Below, piece after piece: positions 8,920-18,347 of a DNA stretch of 64,000 nucleotides. The notes under the pieces were generated by a model. It was not told the DNA's origin, searched no databases, and worked only from the letters and a program-made list of their open reading frames with translations. Where the stretch lies: positions 62,001 to 126,000 of the forward strand of contig JAAFKE010000005.1 of NCBI GenBank assembly GCA_013298215.1, given 5' to 3'. The stretch's first letter is position 1, and the number at the start of each line of letters is the position of its first letter. The position numbers were made by a program, and so were the translations under genes. Origin of the DNA: Cytophagales bacterium. Its GTDB lineage: Bacteria; Bacteroidota; Bacteroidia; Cytophagales; Spirosomataceae.

Positions 8920-11900
8920 ATGATTGCAGAACAATATACCTCGCTGATTGACAAACTAAACCTAATTGGTTTGCGCATCGGGCACGACGGCAGCATTAGA
9001 TTCTGTAATAGTTTTACGCTGCACGACACCGGCTGGCGGAGCGAGGAAGTGATCGGGAAAGATTTTTTTGCCGTTTTTATTCCCAAGCACCAGCACGAAC
9101 ACACCGATTTGGTGTTGAAAAAGGTACTGGAAAAAGGTGGTTTATTAGAAAAAACCGTCGAGATCAGCATCCTTACCCGCAACGGCCAACAGCGTGACGT
9201 TCAGCTCAATACGGTACTGGTACACGACGATTCGTACACCATTATTGGCGAGGATATTACGAGCGAAAAAAAGGTGAGTACGGCACTGAGCCAGTCGAGT
9301 ACGCAACTGCAAGATTTGGTAAACAACACCTCGGACTTGATTCAGCTGGTGGCGCTCGACGGGCGTTTTTTGTTTGTGAACCGCGCTTGGCTCGAGCGGC
9401 TGGGCTACGACTACGACGAAACCGCCAAGTTGAAGCTGTCTGATATTTTGCACCCGTTGGCGGCCAAAGACACCCTAAAAAAATTGGATAAAATCCAAAA
9501 GGGCGAGCCAATGGCCGACTTTGAAACGATTTTTAAAAGCAAAGCAGGAAAGAAAATATACTTAACGGGCAGCATTACGTGCCGATTCGAGAACGATAAA
9601 CCCACTGCATTTAGGTGTATTTTACACGACACCAGTAGCCGCGTGCGTGCCGAAAGATCGCAGAAGCTCTATTTTAGCATCGCCAACTGGATTATTCGCT
9701 CCCGAACACTCGACGATTTTTACCAGCGCGTGCACGAAGAACTGGCCAAGGCCATCGAAGCGCAGAATTTTTTTATTGCCCTCTACGACCCCACCAAAAA
9801 CTACATTCACTTTCCGTACTACGTCGATGAGGACTTCGACAGCAATGTACGCTTTACCAAACGCCGCCTCGGCAACGGCCTCACCGAATACACCATTGCC
9901 GCCAACCGCCCCCTGCTCCTGCGCGAAAAAGACATCGAACGGCTCGCCAAAAGCAACCGCTTGCACATAAACGGCAAAATACCCAAGGCCATGCTCTGCG
10001 TGCCGCTGCGCGTGGGAGACCACACCACGGGGGTAATCGGCGTGAAGTCGTACTACGACGGCGACGTGTACCGAACGAGGCACTTGGAGATGCTAGAATT
10101 TATTTCGGGGCAGGTGGCCATTGCCATTCAAAGAAAGCAAAACGAGGAGCAATTGGCCAAACAAACAGCCCGCCTCAATGCTATTTTCGACAGCAGTACG
10201 CACCTGATCTGGTCCATAAATCGGGCTTTTGAATTGAAGGGGTTCAATAAAAATTACCAACAACTTATTTTCGATCAGTTCGCGCTGTCGTCGCAAGAAA
10301 TCCAGAACTCTGGCCGAGAAACTTGGCGGATGTTTGCGCCCCAAAATCGGGTGATGCTCGAAGAAAAATACCGCGCTGCGTTTAGGGGCGAGGCCCAAAA
10401 TTTTGAGATTCAGCTCCAAACCAAACACCGCGAAGCACTTTGGTTTGAGTTTCATCTCAATCCTATTTTGCTCCAGAACGGGGTCATTGAGGAGGTTTCG
10501 GGCATTGGGCAGGACATAACCCAGCGCAAAAAAGCCGAGTTTGGCCTCCGCGAAAGCGAGGAAAAGTTTAGGGGCATATTCCTTAATTTCCAAGATATTT
10601 ACTGCCGCACCAACCGGCAGGGGCGCATCACGATGATAAGCCCGTCGGTGCTAAAAAGAACTGGCTACACCGTGGAAGACGTAATTGGGCAGGATGTGAC
10701 CCAGTTTTTTGTAGACAAACAACGCATTCGGGCGGCACTCATCAGGCTGCGGCGCGACGGGAGTTTACGGAATTTTGAGGCCACTTTGCGCACCAAAGAG
10801 GGCCTCACGCGGCAATTTATGTTCAATATGCTGTTGCTCAAAGATGCCGAGGGCAAGTACTCGATAGCCGCCTTGGCGCGCGACATTACCGAGCTGATCC
10901 GCAACCAGCAGGAACTCGTGGCGGCAAAAGAAGATGCCGAACGCTCCCTCAAAGTGAAAGAAAGATTTTTGGCCAATATGAGCCACGAGATCAGAACGCC
11001 CATGAACGGCGTGATCGGGATGGTGGACCTGCTGGCCGACGGCAACCTCAACGATGAGCAACGAGACTACGTGCAGACCATCAAGCGGTCGTCGGAAACG
11101 CTCTTGGATATTCTGAACGACATCCTCGACCTCTCTAAAATAGAAGCGGGCAAAATGGCCCTCAACGAAGCCCCCGTGGTTTTTAGGGAGATTTTGAACA
11201 AGGTGACGGCACTTTTTGGCCAAACGGCCAAGGCCAAAAACAACACGCTCACCTTTCAGATTGCCGACAATGTGCCGCAGTTTGTGATTGCCGACCAAAC
11301 GCGGCTGCTCCAAATTTTTTCTAACCTGACCTCCAACGCGCTCAAGTTTACCGAAAACGGCGACGTAACCATTGGCGTGTCGGTGGTGGCCAAAAAAGGA
11401 AAATTTCATAAGTTCAGGGTCGAAGTTCGAGACACGGGCATCGGCATCTCGCCCGAGGGTCTGGCGATGCTTTTCAATTCGTTTAGCCAAGTCGATAATT
11501 CGTCAAAAAAATCTTTTGGGGGCACGGGGCTTGGTTTGGCGATCTCGAAAGAACTGGCAAAATTAATGAAGGGCGAAGTTGGCGTGGAATCGACCGACGG
11601 CAGGGGCAGTATGTTTTGGTTTACTTTTGAGGTGAAAGAAACCAGCATTGCGCCCACAAACCAGACCTCTGAGCACCAAGAAACGCAGATTATGGGGGTG
11701 TTTAAAGACTACAAGCCAGTGGTGCTGCTGGTAGACGACAACGCCGTGAACCGAAAGGTGGCCAGCGAAATTCTACGAAAAGCGGGTTGCCACGTCGATA
11801 CCGCCGAAAGCGGTTTCAAGGCCATTGAACTGGTGACGCTGACGCACAACACCGCCAAAGCCCACTACGACATGATTTTTATGGACATTCAGATGCCCGA

Positions 11901-12501
11901 CATGGACGGAGTGGAAACCACCCAAAAACTCCGCGCCCAGTTTGGCAAACACCTGCCAACGGTGGTGGCCATGACGGCCTACTCGATGAAAGAAGACCGC
12001 GAACGATTTTTGAGCCAGGGCATGGACGACTACGTACCAAAGCCAATTCGGGCGCAGATTCTGATTGACAAAGTGCGCGAAATACTCGCCCACAAACCCA
12101 ACCGCTTGGAGAGCAACGAGCGGTCGGTGAAACAAAAAGAAATGGCGCAAGAAATGGCCCTGCCCGTGATTGACATTGACATTGTGGGCCAACTGCGTAA
12201 GTTGGGCGGGCAAGACTTGGTGGCCGAAATATTTGAGGAGTTTGTGAACGAAACCACCCAGTTGGTCAATGAGGCGGTGGAAAGCTACGCGCAGGGCAAC
12301 CTGGCAACCCTAAAAAGCCATCTACACACCATTAAAGGCAGTGCGGGTACGCTCGGCGTGGCTCGGCTGGCCGAGGTGGCGCGTCGGGCCGAAGACAAAC
12401 TCAAACACGACGACACCAGCACACTACCCCACGACCTGCCCCGTTTGGAGCGCGAGTTTGATGCGTTTATGGCCAACTACCAAAAGCTAATTGCGGAGTG
12501 A
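8920..12501 (+). CDS. Hybrid sensor histidine kinase with PAS, GAF, receiver and Hpt domains
   Basis: 1193 aa, soluble: no signal peptide or membrane segment seen. Domains in order: PAS (about 10-120), PAS (about 128-245), GAF (about 265-405), PAS (about 415-535), PAS (about 545-660), HisKA with phospho-accepting H689 in SHEIRTPMNG, HATPase (DQTRLLQIFSNLTSNALKFT, GTGLGLAISKEL), receiver with D939/D940 and phospho-acceptor D989 in FMDIQMPDMDG, and a C-terminal Hpt with H1136 in HTIKGSAGT. It therefore holds a complete internal His-Asp-His phosphorelay and must pass phosphate to a separate response regulator not found here. Multiple PAS/GAF domains point to a cytoplasmic redox, light or small-molecule signal. 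It lies 36 bases after the ECF sigma gene. Confidence 0.93.
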   Translation: MIAEQYTSLIDKLNLIGLRIGHDGSIRFCNSFTLHDTGWRSEEVIGKDFFAVFIPKHQHEHTDLVLKKVLEKGGLLEKTVEISILTRNGQQRDVQLNTVLVHDDSYTIIGEDITSEKKVSTALSQSSTQLQDLVNNTSDLIQLVALDGRFLFVNRAWLERLGYDYDETAKLKLSDILHPLAAKDTLKKLDKIQKGEPMADFETIFKSKAGKKIYLTGSITCRFENDKPTAFRCILHDTSSRVRAERSQKLYFSIANWIIRSRTLDDFYQRVHEELAKAIEAQNFFIALYDPTKNYIHFPYYVDEDFDSNVRFTKRRLGNGLTEYTIAANRPLLLREKDIERLAKSNRLHINGKIPKAMLCVPLRVGDHTTGVIGVKSYYDGDVYRTRHLEMLEFISGQVAIAIQRKQNEEQLAKQTARLNAIFDSSTHLIWSINRAFELKGFNKNYQQLIFDQFALSSQEIQNSGRETWRMFAPQNRVMLEEKYRAAFRGEAQNFEIQLQTKHREALWFEFHLNPILLQNGVIEEVSGIGQDITQRKKAEFGLRESEEKFRGIFLNFQDIYCRTNRQGRITMISPSVLKRTGYTVEDVIGQDVTQFFVDKQRIRAALIRLRRDGSLRNFEATLRTKEGLTRQFMFNMLLLKDAEGKYSIAALARDITELIRNQQELVAAKEDAERSLKVKERFLANMSHEIRTPMNGVIGMVDLLADGNLNDEQRDYVQTIKRSSETLLDILNDILDLSKIEAGKMALNEAPVVFREILNKVTALFGQTAKAKNNTLTFQIADNVPQFVIADQTRLLQIFSNLTSNALKFTENGDVTIGVSVVAKKGKFHKFRVEVRDTGIGISPEGLAMLFNSFSQVDNSSKKSFGGTGLGLAISKELAKLMKGEVGVESTDGRGSMFWFTFEVKETSIAPTNQTSEHQETQIMGVFKDYKPVVLLVDDNAVNRKVASEILRKAGCHVDTAESGFKAIELVTLTHNTAKAHYDMIFMDIQMPDMDGVETTQKLRAQFGKHLPTVVAMTAYSMKEDRERFLSQGMDDYVPKPIRAQILIDKVREILAHKPNRLESNERSVKQKEMAQEMALPVIDIDIVGQLRKLGGQDLVAEIFEEFVNETTQLVNEAVESYAQGNLATLKSHLHTIKGSAGTLGVARLAEVARRAEDKLKHDDTSTLPHDLPRLEREFDAFMANYQKLIAE

Positions 12502-12701
12502 GCACCGCCTTGTCTAATGGGCGAGCCTTGTTGAGGTATTGCCGAAGAATGGGCTTTGAGGTACTGATGTTCTGTAATTTATTGATAATCAGAGTATTTT
12601 GTCGGTTCGTGTACTTTCATCAGCCCGTTTTTTTGCAATACTATGTTAATGGCTGCTTTTTCTGCATCGAAACCTTAGATATTTACCGTAACTTAAGGTG
12701 G

Positions 12702-13256
12702 TTACATATTATGCAGTAAAACGACATTTGTTATTTCATCCTGATTTTGACCTGTCAAAATTGAAGAAACATATGGGTTTGGGGTCATTACCTTACTTAA
12801 CTGTATATTAGCCTTGCTATAAAACCTAGTTCCAGAATGGAAAAAGTAATCAAACAATAAAAAAGTACCACAAATCAAACAAATGCGGATAAAAGACCAT
12901 CTTAACATACTTAACTTCACCACTCCAATAAATGCATTCTTGAAGTCTTCCGATAATTCGATTAGTGAATTTGGAATATCACTAATATTTAATGTGTTTT
13001 TCCGTTGCTTACTTTTATTTTTTGCAATCGCCATAATTATTTTTATGTCAGCAAATTCAGGGTTGATTATAATATTTTTGTGGGCTCTTAAAAATGCAAC
13101 AATATTGTTGTTCAAAGGGATGTCATTTTTTAGAATTGTAATTTCCATTTTTTCATATGTGGTGGACATTTCATTTAACAATATACGTTTATCCATAGAC
13201 TTTTTTCTATGGAAATATATTGTAAATACTATTATTACAAATACTAAATATATCAT
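12702..13256 (-). CDS. Membrane protein of unknown function, AT-rich
   Basis: 184 aa, not recognised. It has an N-terminal hydrophobic helix (MIYLVFVIIVFTIYF) followed by basic residues, a charged middle region, and a second hydrophobic stretch near 118-140 (SFIRICLICGTFLLFDYFF), so probably two membrane passes. Its ATG overlaps the stop of the upstream 94-aa gene as ATGA, which supports translation of this strand rather than the 127-aa ORF on the opposite strand (12883-13266). Base composition is far more AT-rich than the kinase and gldG on either side, suggesting recent acquisition. Function unknown. Confidence 0.6.
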   Translation of the reverse strand: MIYLVFVIIVFTIYFHRKKSMDKRILLNEMSTTYEKMEITILKNDIPLNNNIVAFLRAHKNIIINPEFADIKIIMAIAKNKSKQRKNTLNISDIPNSLIELSEDFKNAFIGVVKLSMLRWSFIRICLICGTFLLFDYFFHSGTRFYSKANIQLSKVMTPNPYVSSILTGQNQDEITNVVLLHNM

Positions 13257-13537
13257 GATTGTTTAAAGTAACGAGATAACTTATCAAAAAATGACTTGTC
13301 TTTTTTATCAACTTGAACCATTTTTAATTTATCGTAAATGGCTAGTTTCAAACTTTGTATGTGTTCGTCTTTCGATTTAATTACATTGTCATAACTCTGA
13401 ACTAGCTTACGGTCTCCAACGAATTTATTGTACAAAGAAATAATAATCATGCCAATAATAATACCAGAAATTAAACTTGATTGTTTTGAAAATTCATCTG
13501 TGACAATTTTAACTAGGTTTCCTATAAATTCATTCAT
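13253..13537 (-). CDS. Small membrane-anchored protein of unknown function, AT-rich
   Basis: 94 aa, not recognised. An amphipathic start (MNEFIGNLVKIVTDEFSKQ) leads into one hydrophobic helix (ISGIIIGMIIISLYNKF, about residues 23-39), then a long charged, probably helical or coiled-coil C-terminal part rich in Lys and Asp. It is first in a two-gene unit, overlapping the next gene by four bases (ATGA), and has a Bacteroidota-type promoter about 50 bases upstream. AT-rich like its partner. The pair may form a membrane complex, but nothing shows what it does. Confidence 0.6.
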   Translation of the reverse strand: MNEFIGNLVKIVTDEFSKQSSLISGIIIGMIIISLYNKFVGDRKLVQSYDNVIKSKDEHIQSLKLAIYDKLKMVQVDKKDKSFFDKLSRYFKQS

Positions 13538-13586
13538 GTAACGCTTTATTTTAGATATATATTACAGTGTACTTCTATCTTTAAGG

Positions 13587-13616
13587 CAAAGATAAATCAA
13601 ATTTTATTCAGACAAA
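13587..13616 (-). promoter_or_regulatory. Promoter of the two-gene AT-rich unit
   Basis: On the minus strand, TTTG (plus 13613-13616), 18 bases of spacer, then TATCTTTG (plus 13587-13594). The -7 element is a perfect match and the spacing is slightly short. It would start transcription near 13580, about 40 bases before the ATG of the 94-aa gene. Confidence 0.55.
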
Positions 13617-13709
13617 CGAGTTTTGACTGTACCATTTGTAAAAGATGGTTAAATCAAAGTTGTAAGAGCATATCGCGGTCAATTTGTGCCGTCCGAGCCT
13701 TGGACGCAT

Positions 13710-15371
13710 TTACGCAAACTGCCGCCGCCGATACCACTGCCACAGCCCCCCCAGCGTTAGCACCAAAACGACTGGCAAAACCATGTTGAGCGCCTGCCAC
13801 TGGGTTTTTTCTTCTTTTAGGCGGAGCTTGTCCAATGGCCGAAGCGTAACCTGCTTGTTGCGGGCGGTTATCAGGCCGTTGTCGTCTAAGAGATAATCTA
13901 CCGCGTACAAGATAAAATCTTTGTTGGCAAAAATATTGCGCGTCAATTTGTCGAAACCAAGCGGCAGCGGGGCCTGGCGTTTGTAGTCTATGTCGTTTAT
14001 GAGCACGTCGCCGTCGCTGCAAACGACAATCCTGGTGTCTTTGTTCTGAGCCCTAAAAGTAGCATGGCGCGGATCGGACGGCAACACCCTGTTTTTGTAA
14101 AGCGACTCAAATTTGCCCTCTAATAAATACGCAACCGTCTGAATGCCAGCACTGTATTGTGCAGGATCAATCTTCTGGCGTGCTTCGTTGTAGGCCACCG
14201 CAGCGGGAGTTTGCAGCGTTTTGGTATATTGGGAGGTCATTAGAAGGGGTGTTTTTTTGATGCCCTCGGCCCGCACGGTGTCGATGGTACTGGTAAATTT
14301 GGTGTAGATGGCATCCAAATTTCTGACGATGGGGTGCTTACCGAAATTGTTAATCAGCGGAAAAAACCGCCACGGCATGGGCTGAATATTGGGTTTTTCG
14401 CCGCTGTTGCCCACATTGAGCGGAATGTAGGCACAACTGAGGTCTTTAACCAGATTGGGATTGATTCGGAAACCGTACTTAAAAAACAGGTCGTCCAAAT
14501 TGAGCGAAAGCGGCAGGGCAAAAGTTCCCTCCGCGCTGATGCTGTCCACGCGTGCGCCGTCCACAAAAAACAAGGCCCGTCCGCCGTTTACCACAAACTG
14601 GTCGATTTGGTATTTTTCGGCATCGGTAAACGGAACGTCGGGTTTTGGCACTAAAATAGCGTCCAGACCCGCGTAAGACCCGCTGACTTTTCCACTGCCG
14701 TCCACGTCAAAAAATAGGTCGTAGTTTTGTTGCAAAGTGGCAATCAAGTCCGAAAACCGCTCGGGCTGAACCTTGGTGTGGCTCACAATGAGCCCTATTC
14801 GCTTGCGCTTGGTCTGCGTAATTTTTTTTATGCCAGTAATAAGCTCAAATTCTATGCCCTCGTAAGACTGGTTCAGTTGCTGCTCGGCGGTGGCGGTTTT
14901 GTTGCCTTTCAAGAGCAAAATGGGCGTTTCGCGGCCTTTGTAGCTCAAAAGTGCGTAAGGAAAGAGTAGCTTTTCGGTGCGCTGGTCGCTCGTTCCAGCA
15001 AAAACATTGGTGGCCACCATTCCTTTTTTTTCTAATTCGGCGTAGCGCTCGCTTCGTTTTTCGGGGTTTGTTTCGGCGGCAATGTCCACGTAGCGCACGC
15101 TCATTTTTGTGCCAGCATACGCCTTAAAATCGTCGAGGGTCTCGCGGGTGGCGGCTTCCAAGCGCTCGAAACCAGCGGGGAGGTCGCCCGATAAATAAAC
15201 GGTCACAAACACCTGGTCTTCTAAACTGCCCAGCACGTTTTTAGTGCCTTCGGCCACCGTAAAGCGTTTTTCTTGGGTCAGATCCCACCTAAAAAAAACG
15301 AACGAAGCCAGTATATTTATGGCAACAATGGCCGCCAGCACCGTTAATATGTTGGTTAATCGTTTCTGCAT
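13710..15371 (-). CDS. gldG: Gliding-motility ABC transporter substrate-binding protein GldG
   Basis: 553 aa. N-terminal membrane anchor (ILTVLAAIVAINILASFVFF) followed by FRWDLTQEKRFTVAEGTKNVL, the typical GldG start. A large periplasmic part includes LIVSHTKVQPERFSDLIATL and RALFFVDGARVDS. A second membrane helix near the C terminus (MVLPVVLVLTLGGLWQWYRRRQ) closes the protein. GldG works with GldF and GldA in an ABC complex linked to gliding in Bacteroidota. The usual gldF partner is not immediately upstream; instead there is a lipid kinase and then lptB. Either gldF is elsewhere or this copy belongs to a related transporter of uncertain role. Confidence 0.85.
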   Translation of the reverse strand: MQKRLTNILTVLAAIVAINILASFVFFRWDLTQEKRFTVAEGTKNVLGSLEDQVFVTVYLSGDLPAGFERLEAATRETLDDFKAYAGTKMSVRYVDIAAETNPEKRSERYAELEKKGMVATNVFAGTSDQRTEKLLFPYALLSYKGRETPILLLKGNKTATAEQQLNQSYEGIEFELITGIKKITQTKRKRIGLIVSHTKVQPERFSDLIATLQQNYDLFFDVDGSGKVSGSYAGLDAILVPKPDVPFTDAEKYQIDQFVVNGGRALFFVDGARVDSISAEGTFALPLSLNLDDLFFKYGFRINPNLVKDLSCAYIPLNVGNSGEKPNIQPMPWRFFPLINNFGKHPIVRNLDAIYTKFTSTIDTVRAEGIKKTPLLMTSQYTKTLQTPAAVAYNEARQKIDPAQYSAGIQTVAYLLEGKFESLYKNRVLPSDPRHATFRAQNKDTRIVVCSDGDVLINDIDYKRQAPLPLGFDKLTRNIFANKDFILYAVDYLLDDNGLITARNKQVTLRPLDKLRLKEEKTQWQALNMVLPVVLVLTLGGLWQWYRRRQFA

Positions 15372-15452
15372 TAGATTTTGGTTTCAGTGTTTATTAACGC
15401 TCAAAACGAACGGGTCGGTATTGGCGCGGGACATAAATTAGGGACAATACCA

Positions 15453-15460
15453 CAAAAGTA
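15453..15460 (-). promoter_or_regulatory. Possible -7 element for gldG
   Basis: On the minus strand TACTTTTG (plus 15453-15460), a perfect TAnnTTTG match about 80 bases upstream of the gldG ATG. No TTG lies at the expected distance, so the promoter is only half supported. Confidence 0.35.
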
Positions 15461-15470
15461 GGGTGTTTGT

Positions 15471-16337
15471 CTATAAAATTACGTTCAAGCATTTTGGGTT
15501 TATGCTCACCTCCAGCCGATTGGTGGCCAGTTGCAGCGGCTCGCCGTCGTAGTGAATCAAGAAGTTGGTCTGCGCTTCGACGACCGCCTGGCTGGCCTCG
15601 AATGTATCAATGAACCGAGAACGGGGCAAACTTCCCAAAAACAACCGCGCACTAACGTTCGGAAACATAAACAGCGGAAACGGCCGCAGCAAAACCAAAT
15701 CCAACAGGCCGTCGCTGGCGTTGGCCTGCGGAGCCACGTAAGCGTTGTTGCCATACTGAGACGCGTTGGCGAAGGTCATGGCGAACAGTTTTTTGGGCTC
15801 ACCGTTTACTACATAATTTTGTGGTTCATACGCGCTCAACGATGTCAGGCTCGTTTGCACGTAGGTAGCCAACCCACGCGTGGGTTGGCGGGCGAAACGA
15901 TCGGCCACGAAAGCATCGAAGCCAAAACCAGCCGTACAAAAAAAAGGCATTGTGTTAATGATCCCAGCGTCGATGAGCACAGTCTTTCCCTGAAATATTC
16001 GGTCAATCGCCCTGCCACCGTCCATGGGTATCCCCAAGTGCCGCGCCAGCCCGTTGCCCGACCCCATTGGCAAAATCCCGAGTGTAGTGTTGGTGTTTAT
16101 CAAAGACTTAGCTATTTCGTTCATTGTGCCGTCGCCGCCCACGGCCACTACCACGCCCACATTTTTTAGCGCGGCGTTGCGTGCCAGTTCGGTGGCGTGG
16201 CCAGCTTTCTGCGTAAAAACGATTTCAATGTTTTTGCGGTGTGCGGTGGCCTTTCGCTCAATGAGCTCGATGACCTGGGCGCGTTGGCGAGCCGAAACTG
16301 TACCAGATTTTGGGTTGATGATGAAGAGGTGTTTCAA
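15471..16337 (-). CDS. Diacylglycerol kinase-family lipid kinase (YegS/BmrU-like)
   Basis: 288 aa, standard length. The nucleotide-binding catalytic domain shows INPKSG (residues 7-12), the conserved GGDGT at 67-71 and GILPMGSGNGLARHLGIP near 90-110, all hallmarks of the DAGK_cat family. The C-terminal beta-sandwich domain includes FCTAGFGFDA and NASDGLLDLVL. Such enzymes phosphorylate diacylglycerol, sphingoid or related lipids at the inner membrane; the exact lipid is not predictable. It lies upstream of gldG and downstream of lptB on the same strand, with gaps of about 100-130 bases, so co-transcription is possible but not shown. Confidence 0.9.
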   Translation of the reverse strand: MKHLFIINPKSGTVSARQRAQVIELIERKATAHRKNIEIVFTQKAGHATELARNAALKNVGVVVAVGGDGTMNEIAKSLINTNTTLGILPMGSGNGLARHLGIPMDGGRAIDRIFQGKTVLIDAGIINTMPFFCTAGFGFDAFVADRFARQPTRGLATYVQTSLTSLSAYEPQNYVVNGEPKKLFAMTFANASQYGNNAYVAPQANASDGLLDLVLLRPFPLFMFPNVSARLFLGSLPRSRFIDTFEASQAVVEAQTNFLIHYDGEPLQLATNRLEVSINPKCLNVIL

Positions 16338-16437
16338 CTAAAAAAAGAGCGCAAATAAAAGTTCGATAAAAATAAAAATGTAGTAAAGTCCATCTGTGAA
16401 TGGGTAAGTTTGGCGGTTTATTTTTTTGAGAATTTCA

Positions 16438-16469
16438 CCCCGTATTACTTCCATCGGTAGCAATACGGG
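16438..16469 (-). terminator. Possible terminator after lptB
   Basis: Inverted repeat CCCGTATT / AATACGGG (plus 16438-16445 and 16462-16469) just beyond the lptB stop, with a 16-base loop that can add a few pairs. No U-tract is evident, so it is a modest candidate. Confidence 0.35.
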
Positions 16470-17201
16470 TCAAACTTTTCGTTTCAGCTCGAAATTTTTA
16501 CCCAAATAAACGCGCCGTACCTGCTCATCGTTGGCCAGGTCTTCTGCCGACCCTTGCTTGAGAATTTTCCCCTCAAAGAGCAGGTAAGCGCGGTCGGTTA
16601 TCGACAGGGTTTCGTTCACGTTGTGGTCGGTGATGAGAATACCGATATTTTTGAGTTTGAGCTTGGCCACAATGCTCTGAATGTCTTCTACGGCAATTGG
16701 ATCTACGCCCGCAAAGGGTTCGTCGAGTAGTATAAAATTGGGGTTCACGGCCAGGCAGCGCGCAATCTCGGTGCGCCGCCGCTCGCCACCCGACAGCACC
16801 ATGCCCTTGCTTTTGCGGACGTGCGTGAGGCTAAATTCCTCCAAAAGGGCCTCCGTTTTTTCTTTTCTGATGGCCTTGGTCAAGTCGGTCATCTCCAACA
16901 CTGCCAATATGTTTTCTTCGACGGTGAGGTTGCGAAAAATAGACGCTTCCTGCGCCAAATACCCCAAGCCGAGCCGGGCGCGTTTGTACATGGGCAGGTC
17001 GGTTATGTCTTTGTTGTCGATGTAAACCTTGCCGCTGTTTGGTTTCACCAAGCCCACCGCCATGTAAAACGACGTGGTTTTGCCCGCCCCGTTTGGCCCC
17101 AAAAGACCCACAATTTCGCCCTGCTCAACGTGGTAGCTTACGTTGTCGTTCACGAGGCGTTGGCCGTATTTTTTAATCAGATTTTCGGTTCTTAGTACCA
17201 T
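16470..17201 (-). CDS. lptB: LPS export ABC transporter ATP-binding protein
   Basis: 243 aa. Walker A is GPNGAGKTT at residues 35-43, the signature is [15 protein letters not shown], Walker B is [20 protein letters not shown], and the switch His is in [11 protein letters not shown]. The GGERRR form and [13 protein letters not shown] are characteristic of LptB rather than general ABC ATPases. LptB powers extraction of lipopolysaccharide by LptFG and its passage along LptC/A/D. The membrane partners are not in the window. Residues [28 protein letters not shown] match the family Q-loop region (here GKVYIDNKD). It appears to be transcribed as a single gene or with the lipid kinase downstream. Confidence 0.95.
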   Translation of the reverse strand: MVLRTENLIKKYGQRLVNDNVSYHVEQGEIVGLLGPNGAGKTTSFYMAVGLVKPNSGKVYIDNKDITDLPMYKRARLGLGYLAQEASIFRNLTVEENILAVLEMTDLTKAIRKEKTEALLEEFSLTHVRKSKGMVLSGGERRRTEIARCLAVNPNFILLDEPFAGVDPIAVEDIQSIVAKLKLKNIGILITDHNVNETLSITDRAYLLFEGKILKQGSAEDLANDEQVRRVYLGKNFELKRKV

Positions 17202-17291
17202 AAAGTTGGCGAACGGTGGCTTTTAGTGCCCGCAAATTTCGGACTAAATAACCGATTATGCGCCACCTTGCCCGTAAAGTTTCTTGTGTGT

Positions 17292-18305
17292 TTATCCAAT
17301 TTTGAGTACGATTTTACCAAATTGCAACCCTTCGTTCATGCGGGCGAGGGCCGTTTGGGCCTGCTCCAGCGGAAATATTGAGTCTATGACGGGCTGTATC
17401 TGGTATTTTTCTACGAAAGTGAGCATATCGGCAAACTCGGCATCTGAGCCCATGGTAGAACCCAAAATATTGAGTTGTTTAAAAAAAACCTTGCTCGGCA
17501 CAATGTCGGTGATGTTGCCGTTTGTGCCACCAAAAAAACAAATGCGCGCGCCCAGAGCCGCCGCATCGGTGAGTTTCGCAAACGAGGGTCCTCCTGCGCT
17601 GTCAATAATTACGTCGAAATACCCCGCCCTACCGCCGCCCGTAACTTCCATGAGTTTTTTGAGCCAGTCGGCTTGGCGGTAGTTTACCCCGCCCTTCGCT
17701 CCGAGGGCAACGGCGCGTTCAATTTTGTCGTCCGACCCCGACGTTACCCACACCTCGGCTCCCGTTGCCACCGCAAACTGCAACACAAACAGCGCCACTC
17801 CGCCGCCAATGCCCGTCACCAGCACGCGCTCGCCTGCTTTTAGGCCAGCTCTGCCCATGAGCGCGCGCCAGCCCGTCAGTGCCGCCAGGGGCAGAGCGGC
17901 GGCCGCCTCAAAACTCAAGTGGCTTGGCTTGGCGTAGCAATTTTTGGCATCTATTGCGATAAACTCGGCAAACGTGCCGTTGTCGGGCATTCCTAAAATT
18001 TTAAAATCTTTGCCATAAAACGCTGGATTTACTCCCCAATTTAGGGCAGGATTTATGACCACTTCCCTGCCAAGAAGAGCGTCCGAAACGCCCTCGCCCA
18101 CCGCCACAACCACCCCCGCGCCGTCCGAGCCCAGTACGACGGGCAGGTTTATGCCCGGGTATTTGCCCTCTTGCACAAAAACATCTCGGTGGTTGAGGGC
18201 GGCAGCTTTGAGGCCCACCACCACCTGGCCCGCTGCGGCCACTGGTTTGGGTATTTGGCTAATACTAATTGGTTGGTTGGTCTCGGTTTGAAGGGCTACG
18301 ATCAT
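17292..18305 (-). CDS. Zinc-type alcohol dehydrogenase / quinone oxidoreductase family protein
   Basis: 337 aa MDR-superfamily oxidoreductase. The GroES-like N-terminal domain contains KAAALNHRDVFVQEGKYPGI and VLGSDGAGVVVAVGEGV. The Rossmann domain begins with RVLVTGIGGGVALFVLQFA, an NADPH-binding glycine motif. The catalytic zinc Cys is replaced (NHRDVF rather than CRTD), and no structural four-Cys zinc loop is visible, so it is closer to quinone oxidoreductase/YogA-like enzymes that act without zinc or with an altered site. Substrate unknown. It lies between lptB and nuoD on the same strand but has no obvious functional link with either. Confidence 0.82.
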   Translation of the reverse strand: MIVALQTETNQPISISQIPKPVAAAGQVVVGLKAAALNHRDVFVQEGKYPGINLPVVLGSDGAGVVVAVGEGVSDALLGREVVINPALNWGVNPAFYGKDFKILGMPDNGTFAEFIAIDAKNCYAKPSHLSFEAAAALPLAALTGWRALMGRAGLKAGERVLVTGIGGGVALFVLQFAVATGAEVWVTSGSDDKIERAVALGAKGGVNYRQADWLKKLMEVTGGGRAGYFDVIIDSAGGPSFAKLTDAAALGARICFFGGTNGNITDIVPSKVFFKQLNILGSTMGSDAEFADMLTFVEKYQIQPVIDSIFPLEQAQTALARMNEGLQFGKIVLKIG

Positions 18306-18347
18306 TTTTAGTATAATTTTGAATGATTGGGTGCGTTTATGTTTTTT

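Noticed and set aside
12883-13266. 127-codon plus-strand ORF in the AT-rich patch
   Set aside because: It opposes the two overlapping minus-strand genes, which have an ATGA junction and a promoter. Its hydrophobic content is explained by the antisense of AT-rich sequence.
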